A DNA stretch of 28,685 nt from Chara braunii (Eukaryota > Streptophyta > Charophyceae > Charales > Characeae). The position numbers and the translations under genes are program-made. Each line of letters starts with the position of its first letter. Within the stretch, counting starts at the first letter, position 1. Shown here in pieces: positions 1-9,757 of this stretch. The notes beneath the pieces were generated by a model, which saw nothing but the letters and a program-made list of their open reading frames with translations, was not told the origin of the DNA and made no database searches. The stretch is from the NCBI GenBank assembly GCA_003427395.1, contig BFEA01000004.1, positions 4,989,198-5,017,882 on the forward strand, in the 5' to 3' direction.

Positions 1-39
1 GATTGCATCCGAATTCCTCACCAAATTTGAAACAAAAAT

Positions 40-1060
40 AATATACAGAAAACCAATACTAATAATAATAAAAAATAAATAAATTAAATTTAGTGAGTGC
101 ACGAGCATGTTTTCGACACCACCATCTTTGGCGGTTTTTTTTTTTTTTTTGACACAGCTAAATTCCCTGAAAATTTACAGATGTGTACTTCACATAATAC
201 AAAACCCACTAAAAAAATTTCAACAAATAATAAAATTCTTTAGACCCCGAACTAAAGTGAAAACAAAAAGTTAAAAGTGGAAAAATACGTAGGCGAGCAC
301 GTTTTGACACCGCCATCTTTGGCGATTTTTAATTCTTATTGGGCTAAGCCAAATGGCGTGAAAATGTACAGGCATGTACCTCACGTCATAGAGACCCGGA
401 ACGCCCGTACGTGCAGAGGTCTGCCCAGGGACCGCCGTACGTACGGGCTGGTGACCTTGTATATATATACCGTCACAAACAGAACTGCCCGGTAAACCGT
501 AGGCAGAGAGAGAGAAGAGGACAACAATATACATGGTTACCAGCCCGTACGTAGGGAGGTCCCCGGGCCAACCTCCGTACGTTCGGGCGTTCGGGATCCC
601 GTTCGGGGGCCAAACCCCTCCGAACCTGAAAAGGTTCGGACTCCGCCAAAAAATATTTTTGGGCCTAAACGTTAATATTTTTTCTTGAATTGTTTTTTGT
701 GAGTTCTTTATAATGTGAGGTACATGCTTCTAAATTTTGAGATCATTGTGTTTAGCCAAAAAAAAACAAAAAATCGCCAAAGATGGCGGTATCTAAACGT
801 GCTCACCCACTCACTGTTTTGTTTTTTTTCTCTTTTCTCTTTTTGTTTTCACTTTGTTTCGGGGCCTAAACAATTTTATTATTTTTTTAACGAGTTGTAT
901 ATCATGTGAGATACACATATACGAAATTTTGGGAAATTTGACTAAGCAAAACAAAATGAAAAATCTCCAAAGATGGAGGTGTTTAAAACGTGCCCGCCCG
1001 CACACTGATTTTAATTCTCTCCTCAAATTAATTATTTCTATTAATTTTTTTTTTTTCGTA
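40..1060. repeat. Foldback element with two-unit inverted arms
   Basis: The left arm (about 40-470) reappears as reverse complement in the right arm (about 535-1060). Each arm holds two related units of roughly 170-200 bp marked by a core like GCCATCTTTGGCG: near 120 and 310 on the left, and in reverse near 775 and 968 on the right. The outer left unit pairs with the outer right unit; both share the pattern AATAAAATT..TTTAG.CCCCGAA. The inner part pairs through ACGTACGGGCTGGT at 437-450 and its complement near 541-553. The spacer (470-535) contains a short hairpin and a GA-rich run. No coding potential is visible. It resembles a foldback-type or large MITE-like DNA element; no target duplication was identified. 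Confidence 0.7.
485..506. repeat. Hairpin at the foldback centre
   Basis: CTGC..CGGT-AA-ACCG..GGCAG forms a stem-loop at the symmetry centre of the foldback element, followed by GA-rich sequence ending AGAAGAGGACAACAA. A closely related hairpin plus GA-rich run occurs at 28132-28200, so this is a shared module. Confidence 0.55.
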
Positions 1061-1600
1061 TTTGATTTGTATTTCAAATTTGGTAATGAAATTGGATGTC
1101 ACTCGGAGTCAAATGTTGTTCAGTTTATCTTTCTGCATAACATATATTGTTTTAAGAATTTTTGGACGACTTTTTTTTTCTTTTTGTTTTTTTTTGTCCG
1201 CGTTCGGCCCGAACAACTGAACATGTCTACAAGGGGGCCCGAACGTTTGGGCGTTCGGGTTCGGGCGTTCGGCCCATCCCAAACGCCGACAACCTTGTAT
1301 ATATATATGTATTTATTTATTTTTTCGGCCGGACAAATGACCCTGGGCCACTCTGATAGCCTTGTTTTTTTTTGATTTTTTTAATTATATATGTATGTAT
1401 ATATATATACATATATATATGTATATATATATACATTTTGGGGGGGGGGAGATCCGCTTTCAGGCCGAACGGTTAAACACATCCCCAAGGGGTCCCGTAC
1501 TTTCGGGCGTTTGGCCCATCGCGAATGTCGGTTACCCTGATTACATTATCATTCCTGGTGCCATTTTGGATGAGAATTCTATGTTTTGAATGTCGGCAAT
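1061..1600. repeat. Dispersed AT-rich repeat with GC-rich TTCGGGC core
   Basis: A stretch starting with a GATGTCAC..CAAATGTTGTTCAG motif (about 1097-1130) leads through poly-T into a GC-rich core with repeated TTCGGGCGTT and GCCCGAAC words (about 1200-1290 and 1465-1520). The opening motif recurs near 2045, 7100 and 7320, each time followed by T tracts and, in most cases, a GC-rich segment. No reliable gene is visible. Confidence 0.45.
1386..1436. repeat. (AT/GT)n microsatellite
   Basis: About 50 bp of alternating TATATA and GTATGTA, largely self-complementary and followed by a run of nine or more G. Confidence 0.9.
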
Positions 1601-2764
1601 AAGATTAGTACTTATGGTAAAGGTTCACAAACCTGGTTTATAGAGACAAGGAGAAAAATAAACAATATTCAATTGATACCTTTCACTTTCAACTTCGAAC
1701 TATGTGGGACACCTAAGTGTATGATCACCAACTTAAACCACCATGATTCTACGTGTATGCCCCCATTTGTTTTCACAAATAAGCTTGGAAGATTTTCATG
1801 ACTGGTCGGTCTGGATCGGATGCCCGGGTGACCCGGTCATGGGAAAAAAAAAATGGCGGTGGCGTTTTTCCGGGCTCTCCGAGAGGAACCCAAATCCGGG
1901 TTCTTTTCTTTTTTTTAGTGTTGGCTGTCAAGGGGGGGGAAGGGGAGTGTAAATTAATTTTAAAGGGGCTAAAGGGGTTTAAAGGGGGGTGCCTTTGTGT
2001 GATGTGGTTATTTTCTTTTTTATCTTTAGTTATGTGATGAATTTTGATGTGACCGTCAGCCAAAAGTTGTTTGTATTGCAATTCTACACAATATATTTTG
2101 TTTTCAGTTTTTTTTGGATTTGATTTTTTTTTTTTTTTTTTTTTTTGCGCCGAGGCTGTCCGGGGCTATGCCCGGGGGTCATGCCCGGCCGGTCACTCGG
2201 TCGCCAATCTGGGCGTGATATCGAAACTCGAGCGCCCGGGATATCTCCCTAGCAAATAAGCGCCTGTGTGGATAAAATAATGAACAATAACTTATAAAAA
2301 TCAATTTTCTTAATTGTGTATTCATTTTTTTTTCTTGCATGGATTTGTGTGACATGGCATGCTCCTTGCTCGTTAGAGCAACAATAAAGGGACACACACA
2401 TTTTTTATGTATCCTTCTCTCTTTGAATTTTGTATTTGCCAATGTATTTTTTTATCTTCCTTTCGTAAGTTTTGCAAACGAGTGAAATCGATACAATTAA
2501 ATTCAAGTTACAACGTGAAACTTAAAACCTTATTTTTTCTATAATATTTGGCATACCTCTTTAACAAGTATTTTCATAGGCATGTAACTTATTGCAATAG
2601 AAAAATAGCTTTGAGTGTGGGGTCGGTTCGCACGTCACTGTGACTATGAATCACGAGTCACCATATATTTTTTTGTCGTTTTCATCCTCATCAGTTAAAC
2701 TGTAATTAGGACATTATTATATATTTATAATTGATCAGGGATCTCCAATCTTGTGAAGTTTCGT
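1601..2764. other. Intergenic AT-rich stretch, no gene seen
   Basis: AT-rich sequence with two short GC-rich islands containing CCCGGG words (about 1800-1900 and 2150-2245), a T run near 2127-2146 and G runs near 1933-1940 and 1983-1990. Open frames are short, overlap on both strands and match nothing recognised. The LTR element to the right duplicated TCGT at 2761-2764. Confidence 0.5.
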
Positions 2765-3328
2765 TGTCGAGGCAGAAACCCTGACAAGGGTATCTGCCCG
2801 GTGTTTTTAAATGTCGGACGATGTCCGACTTAGTAAATGGTTACTCGGGCTTCATAAGTTGATGAGATGGGTTGTATGTCAAAAGTTCATTCAACCCTGA
2901 CCTATGACCGAGAAACAAAAACTTTTTAGAACCCTAGTCCGGACGTCCGCGACATCCGAGAGTAGTGGCAGTAACCGAACGTGCTTCGCTTGTTGAGACC
3001 GCAGAGGAATGCGCGGACATGGGAACGGTAAAACTAAACCTATTCTACCTTAAATAATATCGCGCGGCTTTTTTAGGGCCTAAGTGGGCTAAAAAGGGGT
3101 CGCTGTGACAGGGTTGTGACCATAGCGTGAACGAATAGTTTAGGGTACACGGGGCTTGCGCCGAGGACCGGGGGCGAAGGCGTTGGGGCCAGCTGTGTAG
3201 GGCAACTGCTAAGGCTGTCGGCTGCCAACCCTGCCTGTCGGCTACGGTAGCGAGCAGGCTTGGCAGGCATAGCCTGCTAGGCGCTGGAAGGAGGGCCCTC
3301 GCCCGCGCGGGGGCCAATGCGCTTGACA
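2765..3328 (+). repeat. Left LTR of non-coding retrotransposon
   Basis: Starts TGTCGAGGCAGAAACCC and ends GCTTGACA. It contains GTCGGACGATGTCCGAC, a near-perfect palindrome also in the right LTR. Relative to the right LTR it has an extra CTATGAC near 2905 and lacks a 22-bp tandem duplication. Short minus-strand frames inside are shadows of GC-rich LTR sequence. Confidence 0.85.
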
Positions 3329-3330
3329 GG

Positions 3331-3349
3331 TGGCGCCGTTGCCGGGGAT
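3331..3349 (+). promoter_or_regulatory. Primer-binding site for tRNA-Asp
   Basis: TGGCGCCGTTGCCGGGGAT, two bases after the left LTR, is the exact complement of the 3' end of plant tRNA-Asp(GTC) including CCA, as I know that tRNA. It would prime minus-strand cDNA. Asp-primed sites are common in plant Ty3/gypsy elements, so this is the best hint to superfamily. Confidence 0.85.
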
Positions 3350-4575
3350 AACGGCAAACTACCGTTGTCCCTAGCGGAACGACACTCCGGTATTTTATTT
3401 TGTAATGGATCAATTGATCTTATTATGAATTTTAAAATTTAATTATTATATCATCATTGATTGATTTCTTATTATTTTATCTCTATGAGTTATGTATTGA
3501 TTTATTCTGAGAATTATTAAGGTTATTTTTGAACGATCAAGTTGAGTTTAAATTTTTAGTATCTTGATATTAATTGAGTCTTATTCTGTTATTGTTTTCA
3601 TATCCATGGACATTATCTCTAAATTTTGAGTTATTGTTATTATTTTCATGTGTCATATTTGTATATTTTATCATGAATTTTGAAGTATTCTTTTAGTTAT
3701 AGTTCTTGCAAGAATTGTTATCGATTGAATCTATTTTGAAATGTTGTCATACAAATGTTGGCTTCCTTTGATATTGTTTTGCAGATCTATTTTGTCATGT
3801 ATCTGATATTGAAATGATATACATTTCGATCGATCAGTTCACCAGGACTCCCATTCATTTTGAGATTATCCGTTTTAGTGATGCACTTCTATGGCTGAGG
3901 GCAGTTGAACTACTGTTGAAGGAGATTATTTAGCTTGGATCGTTATGAAATTTCATGTGAAAGCATTTGTTGTAAGTTGTATTGTAGTTCTTCAAGTTGA
4001 ATATTTTTGAAGTAAGTTTTGCAGGCGTTATCATGTCACGATAAATTTCTGATGGATTTGTGAGCTCCGTAGGTGGTAGTGCGGCCCACGTGGTCCATAG
4101 TGGGATGTTGTCTTCCGAATCCTGAGTGGTTTAAGGGAAGGAAGGCTACACTATCATTGAAAGGGAGGAAGGTGTTGAGATCTTGTTAGAATAATGCATG
4201 TAAGGGTAGGCGACTATTGTTTGTCATGGGGGGAGGAGTGACTACCTAAACTCGTGCCAGACGTGGTCACAGTACCACCATGATCGGGGCCTAGTCAACC
4301 TCGATCGTGTGGGGTGGGGCAGTTCTACTCTACATGCAGGGGACTAATAGGGTCGAAGGCACTGGAATCGGAGGGAATGTGGTGAGGCTCGAATCTTAAG
4401 AGGGGCTTGATGTCGAGATGCTATCCTCATACGGATTACACCACTCCTTGACGCATATCACAAACGTTCAGAAACATCGGACATGATAGCTATATGAGTT
4501 GTTTTTTCTCTGAAGTTGGAATAGGAACAAAACTTGGGCGAGGGCTTTTGAATGAATGGTTGCTCTCCGAGTGGT
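3350..4575 (+). other. Internal region of the LTR element, no coding frame
   Basis: About 1.2 kb. The first 700 bp are AT-rich; the part from about 4060 to 4450 is G-rich. I found no frame resembling gag or pol and no frame over about 75 codons on the sense strand. It is either replaced sequence or decayed gag-pol beyond recognition. Confidence 0.5.
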
Positions 4576-4622
4576 TTGTTCAGACTTGTCTGAACAACGT
4601 CCGACAGGTTGATATCAACCTG
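4576..4622. repeat. Two adjacent perfect palindromes
   Basis: At 4576-4597 the arms TTGTTCAGAC and GTCTGAACAA are perfectly complementary around TT (10-bp stem). At 4605-4622 CAGGTTGATATCAACCTG is an uninterrupted 18-bp palindrome. They directly precede the hairpin family inside the LTR element. Confidence 0.85.
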
Positions 4623-4641
4623 AAGGTTGTCGATTTTAGGC

Positions 4642-4950
4642 TTACCAGGGGCGGAATCTGGTAACCATTCAGAGAGACAAAATTGTTGACCGCCAGTGGG
4701 ATGATGCTGGGACTTTTCTGAAAAAGATCCTCTATATTTTAGGCTTCCAGGGGCTGAATCTAGCTCCAAGTTTTGATTTTTAGGCTTGCCAGGGGCTGAA
4801 TCTGGTACTATTCCAATTGATGAATAGAAAACTGTTAAGTTTTAGGCTTCTGGAGGCTGAATCCAGTTTTGTTGTATTTATGTTAATGTTGCTGGAGTCA
4901 AATCCAGTATTGTTGATGTCTATGTTTAGGCTTCTGGAGGCTGAATCCAG
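4642..4950 (+). repeat. Six-member hairpin repeat with compensatory changes
   Basis: Six copies of TTAGGCTT followed by a short stem-loop lie at 4642-4664, 4747-4763, 4787-4807, 4850-4866, 4892-4907 and 4934-4950 (the fifth lacks the TTAGGCTT lead). The loop GGCTGAA is conserved, while stems switch between CCAG/CTGG and CTGGA/TCCAG, keeping pairing through paired changes. The first copy has a 7-bp stem (TTACCAG/CTGGTAA). This suggests selection on RNA structure in the element's transcript. Confidence 0.7.
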
Positions 4951-5103
4951 GTTGTTGGTGAAAGTTCCGGCTTGTTTCGGACAATTGTTTTGGATTGTTA
5001 TATATTGTAATTGTTGTTTTCACATGGATATTTCATAAGAATCATGACTTTGTATTTTTGATGGTGAACGACGGGGTCGTCGTTCAATGGGGCTCGGGAA
5101 TGC

Positions 5104-5694
5104 TGTCGGGGCAGAAACCCTGGCAAGGGTATCTGCCCGGTGTTTTTGAATGTCGGACGATGTCCGACTTAGTAAATGGTTACTCGGGCTTCATAAATTG
5201 ATGAGATGGGTTGTATGCCAAAAGTTCATTTAAACCTGACCGAGAAACAAAAACTTTTTAGAACCCTAGTCGGGATGTCTACGACATCCGAGAGTAGTGG
5301 CAGTAACCGGACGTGCTTCGCTTGTTGAGACCGCAGAGGAATGTGCGGACATGGGAACGGTAAAACTAAACCTGTTCTACCTAAAATAATGTCGCGGGGC
5401 TTAGCAGCCGCGCGTTTCAAGGCCTAAGTGGGTTAAGAAGAGGTCGATGCGACAAGGTTGTGACCTCAGCGTGAACGAATAGTTTAGGGTCCACGGGGCC
5501 TGCGCTGAGGACCGGGGGCGAAGGCGTTGGGGCCGGTTGCGTAGGGCAACTGCTAAGGCTGTCGGCTGCCAACCCTGCCTGCCGGCCACGGTAGCGAGCA
5601 GGTTTGGCAGACATAGCCTGCTAGGCGCTGGAAGGGGGTCTGCTAGGCGCTGGAAGGAGGGTCCTCGCTCGCGCAGGGGCCGATGCGCTCGACA
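5104..5694 (+). repeat. Right LTR of non-coding retrotransposon
   Basis: Starts TGTCGGGGCAGAAACCC and ends GCTCGACA, aligned over its whole length with the left LTR. It contains a tandem duplication of CTGCTAGGCGCTGGAAGG (units 5618-5639 and 5640-5662) absent from the left LTR. Confidence 0.85.
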
Positions 5695-6219
5695 TCGTAT
5701 CGACTTCTTTATTTTCTCGTACAGTAATAATTTTTAAAAATAACATAATTTTATTTTCTTTCACAGCAGACGTGTGTATTTTTCAATTTCGAGTGAATTA
5801 TTGTGTCGAGGAGCATGCAAAAAATAAAAAAATTATATATATATTTTTTTAGCTCACGTAACATACCTGTATCGCTTAATTTTGATAAGTTTTGAAATCC
5901 TTAATGCTTATATTTGCATATATTTTCTTGCTATGTTTTTTTTTTTCATTTCATATGTATTTTTTTAAATACACATCACTTCATCTTTTTTTTCTTTTTT
6001 TCTTTTTTTTCCTTGTGTTTTTCTTATTCTTTATTTCCTCAATATCACCCTCGTAGCTTTACAATTAACCGATTAATGCACAAAACAAGTACAACCCTTT
6101 GGTGCTCATTATTACCATCATTTATTATTGGATTGTTTGTATGACATTTTCTCTTTTTTTTCATTTTATATTTGAATATATGAAAATGTGTTATATTTAT
6201 TAATTCATATTGTTTTTGT
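5695..6219. other. AT-rich stretch, nothing recognised
   Basis: Very T-rich plus strand with several T runs. No frame, repeat boundary or RNA gene can be supported. Confidence 0.5.
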
Positions 6220-6925
6220 TAACAACAAACTTTCTTTCTACATTTTTTCACAACAAGATCTAGGATGTCGTGCTCACAATCTTCCTCTACAAAATGCATC
6301 TTATTGCAAACACGGTCACATTTTGAAACTTTTTTTTTTTTTTTTCCTCGTGTGTTTGTTATGAGTCTCATGCCAATGAGGCAGGATGACATTCGTGATC
6401 TGCTCAATCTGTGTTTTCTTATAGGATTGTAACACTCATCACACTGACACTTAGAGAAATGTATCCAACCATTTTCACAACCGAATCCTTGTTTGTATTT
6501 TTTTTGTTTTTTTCTTTCGCTTTCCGAAATCTGACATCGGAATCCGTGATTTGCTCAAGTTGTGTTTCCTCAGAGGATTGTAATGCTAATCACACTAGTT
6601 GTTAGAGGAATGTATCCAACCATTTTCACGGTTGAATCCATGTTTCCGTTTTTTTTTTTTTTTTCCTTATCTTTCTTTGATCGACATCCTGGTCACGAGG
6701 TTGAGATACCCTCACTGAGGACACACTCACACTACCACTTCAAAGAATCTATACAACAACAATCACGGTCAAAGTTTTTTTTTTGTGAGGTTTACGGCTG
6801 CAAATTTTTTCTTTCTTTCGTGAGAGTACCAGAAGGAAAGTGAAGTGGGACCCAAGTTTGACAAAATTCGGAGTGGAGTGAAATTCAAGCTCAACAAAAA
6901 TAGGCTCGAAAATATTTGAGGTTTT
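6220..6925. repeat. Diverged ~150-bp tandem repeats with poly-T
   Basis: Two clear units (about 6389-6535 and 6536-6660) share GAT.TGCTCAA..TGTGTTT, GGATTGTAA, ATCACACT and ATGTATCCAACCATTTTCAC, each ending in a T run. A third, more diverged unit follows (about 6680-6800). The tail (6820-6925) matches 17437-17530, next to the large Penelope-like element, so both loci belong to one tandem-repeat family. Confidence 0.6.
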
Positions 6926-7444
6926 AAAGTTTATTTGACAAAATAATTGTTAAAAAAAAAAGCATAATGCATTCCTACCTAGGCAACCCGAGTGACCCGG
7001 GACCACTTACCTGACAAGGCAAAGACTGAAATATAAATTAAAAAACTGAAATACAAAAAAATAAAATTTATTTTTATTTTAAAATTGGTAAGTAATTTCG
7101 ATGTGACCCTGAGACAAACGTTGTTCAGTTTATTTTTGTGCAAAACATAGTTGTTTTTCGTTTTTTTTTTTTTTTTTTTTTTTACCTTCTGGGTTCCTTG
7201 CACAGTAGGACAACCCAGGAAAATAGGGTGACCCTGGCAGCCCGACTGGTAGCCTAGATACCTACCGTAAAATATAATTTATTATTATTATTTTTTTTTT
7301 TTGAATTTCGTTGTTGGATTCAATATAGCCCTGAAAAAAAATTGTTTGTATTGAATTAATGTATTACTTTTTTTTTCTAACTCTTTTTAAAAAATAGAAC
7401 TTGCAAAAATCTGAATATAAAATACATACATTGTATATGAATAC
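6926..7444. other. Dispersed-repeat DNA with GC-rich islands
   Basis: AT-rich sequence containing CCCGAGTGACCCGGGAC (about 6988-7004), the GATGTGACCCTGAG motif near 7099 shared with 1097 and 2045, a T run at about 7158-7183 and a GC-rich island near 7185-7262. No gene seen. Confidence 0.45.
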
Positions 7445-7725
7445 AGTGTACATACGTTATATTCGAACGTACATTTTTTTTTTTCAGGTTAAGAAGGTAG
7501 TTAAAAAACTTACAGTACTATATGAATACCTTATACACATCTAGATGTGTATAAGAGACAAGTGTACATACGTTATATTCGAACGTACATTTTTTTTTTT
7601 CAGGTTAAGAAGGTAGTTAAAAAACTTACAGTACTATATGAATACAGTGTACATACGTTATATTCGAACGTACATTTTTTTTTTTCAGGTTAAGAAGGTA
7701 GTTAAAAAACTTACAATACTGATAA
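7445..7725. repeat. Three 85-bp tandem units
   Basis: AGTGTACATACGTTATATTC starts three nearly identical units at 7445, 7561 and 7646. Units one and two are separated by a foreign 31-bp segment (7530-7560), while two and three abut directly. The near-identity of the units together with that segment raises the chance that part of the array is an assembly artefact. Confidence 0.85.
7530..7560. other. Probable Nextera mate-pair junction adapter left in the assembly
   Basis: CTTATACACATCT is followed directly by AGATGTGTATAAGAGACA. These are head-to-head Tn5 mosaic ends, the arrangement of the Nextera mate-pair circularisation junction, missing the outer six bases on one side and one on the other. 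It sits exactly where GAATAC should continue into AGTGTACATAC, as in the other unit junction. Confidence 0.9.
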
Positions 7726-8035
7726 TAAATTGTTTTATTTTGCATAAAAACCTGTACTTTAAGGTTTGTCCACTTCCGTTGTTATTTGTCTTGTTTCTTT
7801 CTGCGATCTTCTAATATTGTCGTGTGTGTTGTACAGTGTCACCACAACAACCATTTTTCCACCCATATGAGCAAACATAAAATGAAACAACTCCACCTTT
7901 ATGCAATAACGTGAAGCATACTAAGATGAACATAGCCAATATTGAAACAACTTTACCTCTTTGGCAGTGCAAACAATATGAAGCAGAATAAAACCATATA
8001 TTGAATTTTTCTTGTAAAGTTATTTTGTTGTTTTT
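7726..8035. other. AT-rich stretch, nothing recognised
   Basis: No frame, RNA gene or repeat boundary can be supported between the 85-bp array and the 0.65-kb duplication. Confidence 0.4.
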
Positions 8036-9107
8036 TTTACTTTGGCTTTATTTGGGGTACCCCTTTCATCAGTTAAACTTCACTTTTACTATACCTCTAA
8101 TATACAACGCTTGACAAATTGATTGTGGTTAAGTGTCAGTTCTTCAAATCCTCGTTTGCTATAATGACTTGCTTTGTCAAGTTTTGACTTTTTTTAGGCA
8201 CCCCTTTTATCTCTTCAACTCCAATTTTATTACGCCTTTAAACCACAGGTCCCCCCGCCACCAAAAACCCCAGTCCCTGTGAGTTAGGGCCAGGTTGTAA
8301 GGAGGGGCGGCGACCGTACGGAGGCGCCGAGTTGTACGGAGGCCGACGGGTCCAATCCCGCCATTTTGCAAGCGGCAACTTTGCTGATTTTCTGTGCTCA
8401 GAAAAAGTCATAAAAATATATAAAAAATTGAGGTTCCGTAGATTAGGTCGTGATCTTTCAGGAAAAAATGTCAGAAAAAAAATAAAATCATTTTGACGGT
8501 GAAATATTTGTCGTGCCGATTCGTTTTATTTCCATTTTTTTTCGCAAGTTTCATACAGAGGCCCGCCCAGTTTTCCACGCTGTACGACCGGTACCCGTCG
8601 TGAAACGGCGCTACCGGTACCTCGAGGTTCTTGACATCAGGGGGACCTGTGGTTTAACATACCAAGGGCTGATACATTAATTGTGGTTAAGTGCAAACTG
8701 TCCACACCCTACTATGTCGTTAAGCGCAAGTTGTTCATATCCTAGTGTGCCTTAATACCTAACTTTCACGCTATAAAAGTAAGCAGAGTAAAATGAAAGG
8801 TATATTCCTATTTATTTTTTTCCATATCTTCAACTTATATTTTGTTGATCATCTTAATAATACCTATTTATATACATTTTAAGTATTAGTAGACAAAAGT
8901 TTGTGACGTCCTACAAAACGCGAGGGGTGGGGGTGGAAAAAAAGGGAGATTGGAGAAATAGAGGGATAAAAATATAGAGAAAAAATAAAATGCATAGCGC
9001 TCTTTAAACTAATACTGGTTGCTGGAGCAAACTACTGTAAATGACCCAATGACCAACCAATATTTGGGTTGTAGGGAGATTGACAAATTGATTTGGGGTA
9101 CCTCTTT
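8036..9107. repeat. First copy of ~0.65-kb direct duplication (holds a MITE)
   Basis: Matches 9108-9757 over its whole length once the 412-bp insertion at 8242-8653 is removed. Landmarks in both: CATCAGTTAAACT, GATACATTAATTGTGGTTA, AACTTATATTTTGTTGAT, GTTGCTGGAGCAAACTACT, AATGACCCAATGACCAACC. A shorter relative lies at 20515-20625, so the duplication belongs to the left part of the A/B repeat family. Confidence 0.8.
8242..8653. mobile_element. 412-bp MITE with TTAA target duplication (piggyBac-like)
   Basis: Both ends carry the inverted repeat ACCACAGGTCCCCC, and TTAA flanks both sides (8238-8241, 8654-8657). The second duplication copy has a single TTAA at 9304-9307 in matching flanks, an empty site. 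A TTAA duplication is the hallmark of piggyBac transposases. There is no coding frame, so it is non-autonomous. Internal GC-rich words (GTACGGAGGC repeated; ACCGGTACC) flank an AT-rich centre. Confidence 0.85.
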
Positions 9108-9757
9108 TTTTACTTTGACTTTATTTAGAGAACCCCTTTTATCAGTTAAACTCCACTTTTACTATACCTATAATATATAAGGCTTGGCAAATTGATACTG
9201 GTTAAGCGCAAGATGTCAGTGTGCTATAATGACTTGCCTTGTCCACTTTTGACTTTCTTTGGGGTCCCCCTTTTATCTCTTCAATTCCAATTCAATTGCG
9301 CCTTTAACAAATCAAAGTTTGATACATTAATTGTGGTTAGGCACAAGATGTCAACATCCTAGTGTATCGTTAAGCGCAAGCTGTCCATATCCTAGTGTGC
9401 CATAATAACCCACTTTCACACTATAAAAATAAGTAGAGTAAAATGAAAGGTGTATTTATATTTTTTTTTTTTCATGTCTTCAACTTATATTTTGTTGATT
9501 ATCTTAATAATGCCTATTCATATACATTTTAAATATTAGTAGACAAGAGTTGAAAGAAAAGAAAGAGGTAGGGATTGACGTCCTACAAGAAGAAAGGGGT
9601 GAGGGTGAAAAAAAAGGGAGATGGGGGAAATGGAGGGATAAAAAACATAGAGGAAAAATAAAATTCATAACGCTTTTCGAACTAATACTTGTTGCTGGAG
9701 CAAACTACTATAAATGACCCAATGACCAACCAATATTTAGGTTGCAGGGAGATGGAG
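9108..9757. repeat. Second copy of ~0.65-kb direct duplication (empty MITE site)
   Basis: Tandem partner of 8036-9107 without the MITE; the pre-insertion TTAA is at 9304-9307. It holds an extra GA-rich segment near 9550-9570. No coding frame is conserved between the two copies. Confidence 0.8.

Larger units (their letters stand above)
2765..5694 (+). mobile_element. Non-coding LTR retrotransposon (LARD/TRIM-like)
   Basis: Two direct repeats of 564 bp (2765-3328) and 591 bp (5104-5694), both TG...CA, bound a 1.77-kb interior. The four bases TCGT precede the first repeat (2761-2764) and follow the second (5695-5698), fitting a 4-bp target duplication. A tRNA primer site follows the left LTR two bases on, fixing the orientation as plus. 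The polypurine tract before the right LTR is weak (GGGGCTCGGGAA near 5089-5100). The interior has no gag, protease, RT or integrase frame, so the element would depend on an autonomous partner. The interior carries palindromes and a hairpin family instead. The LTRs differ by scattered substitutions and several indels, so the insertion is not recent. Confidence 0.85.

Noticed and set aside
854-1375. 173-codon plus-strand frame
   Set aside because: It spans poly-T (Phe runs) and the foldback arm; composition is that of AT-rich repeat DNA and no family is recognisable.
3045-3413. 122-codon minus-strand frame and its relative at 5401-5614
   Set aside because: Both lie inside the LTRs of the non-coding retrotransposon, overlap other frames and cross the LTR/primer-site boundary.
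8340-8370. tRNA-like B box (GGGTCCAATCCC) inside the MITE
   Set aside because: No A box, cloverleaf or acceptor stem around it; the element has TIRs and a TTAA duplication.
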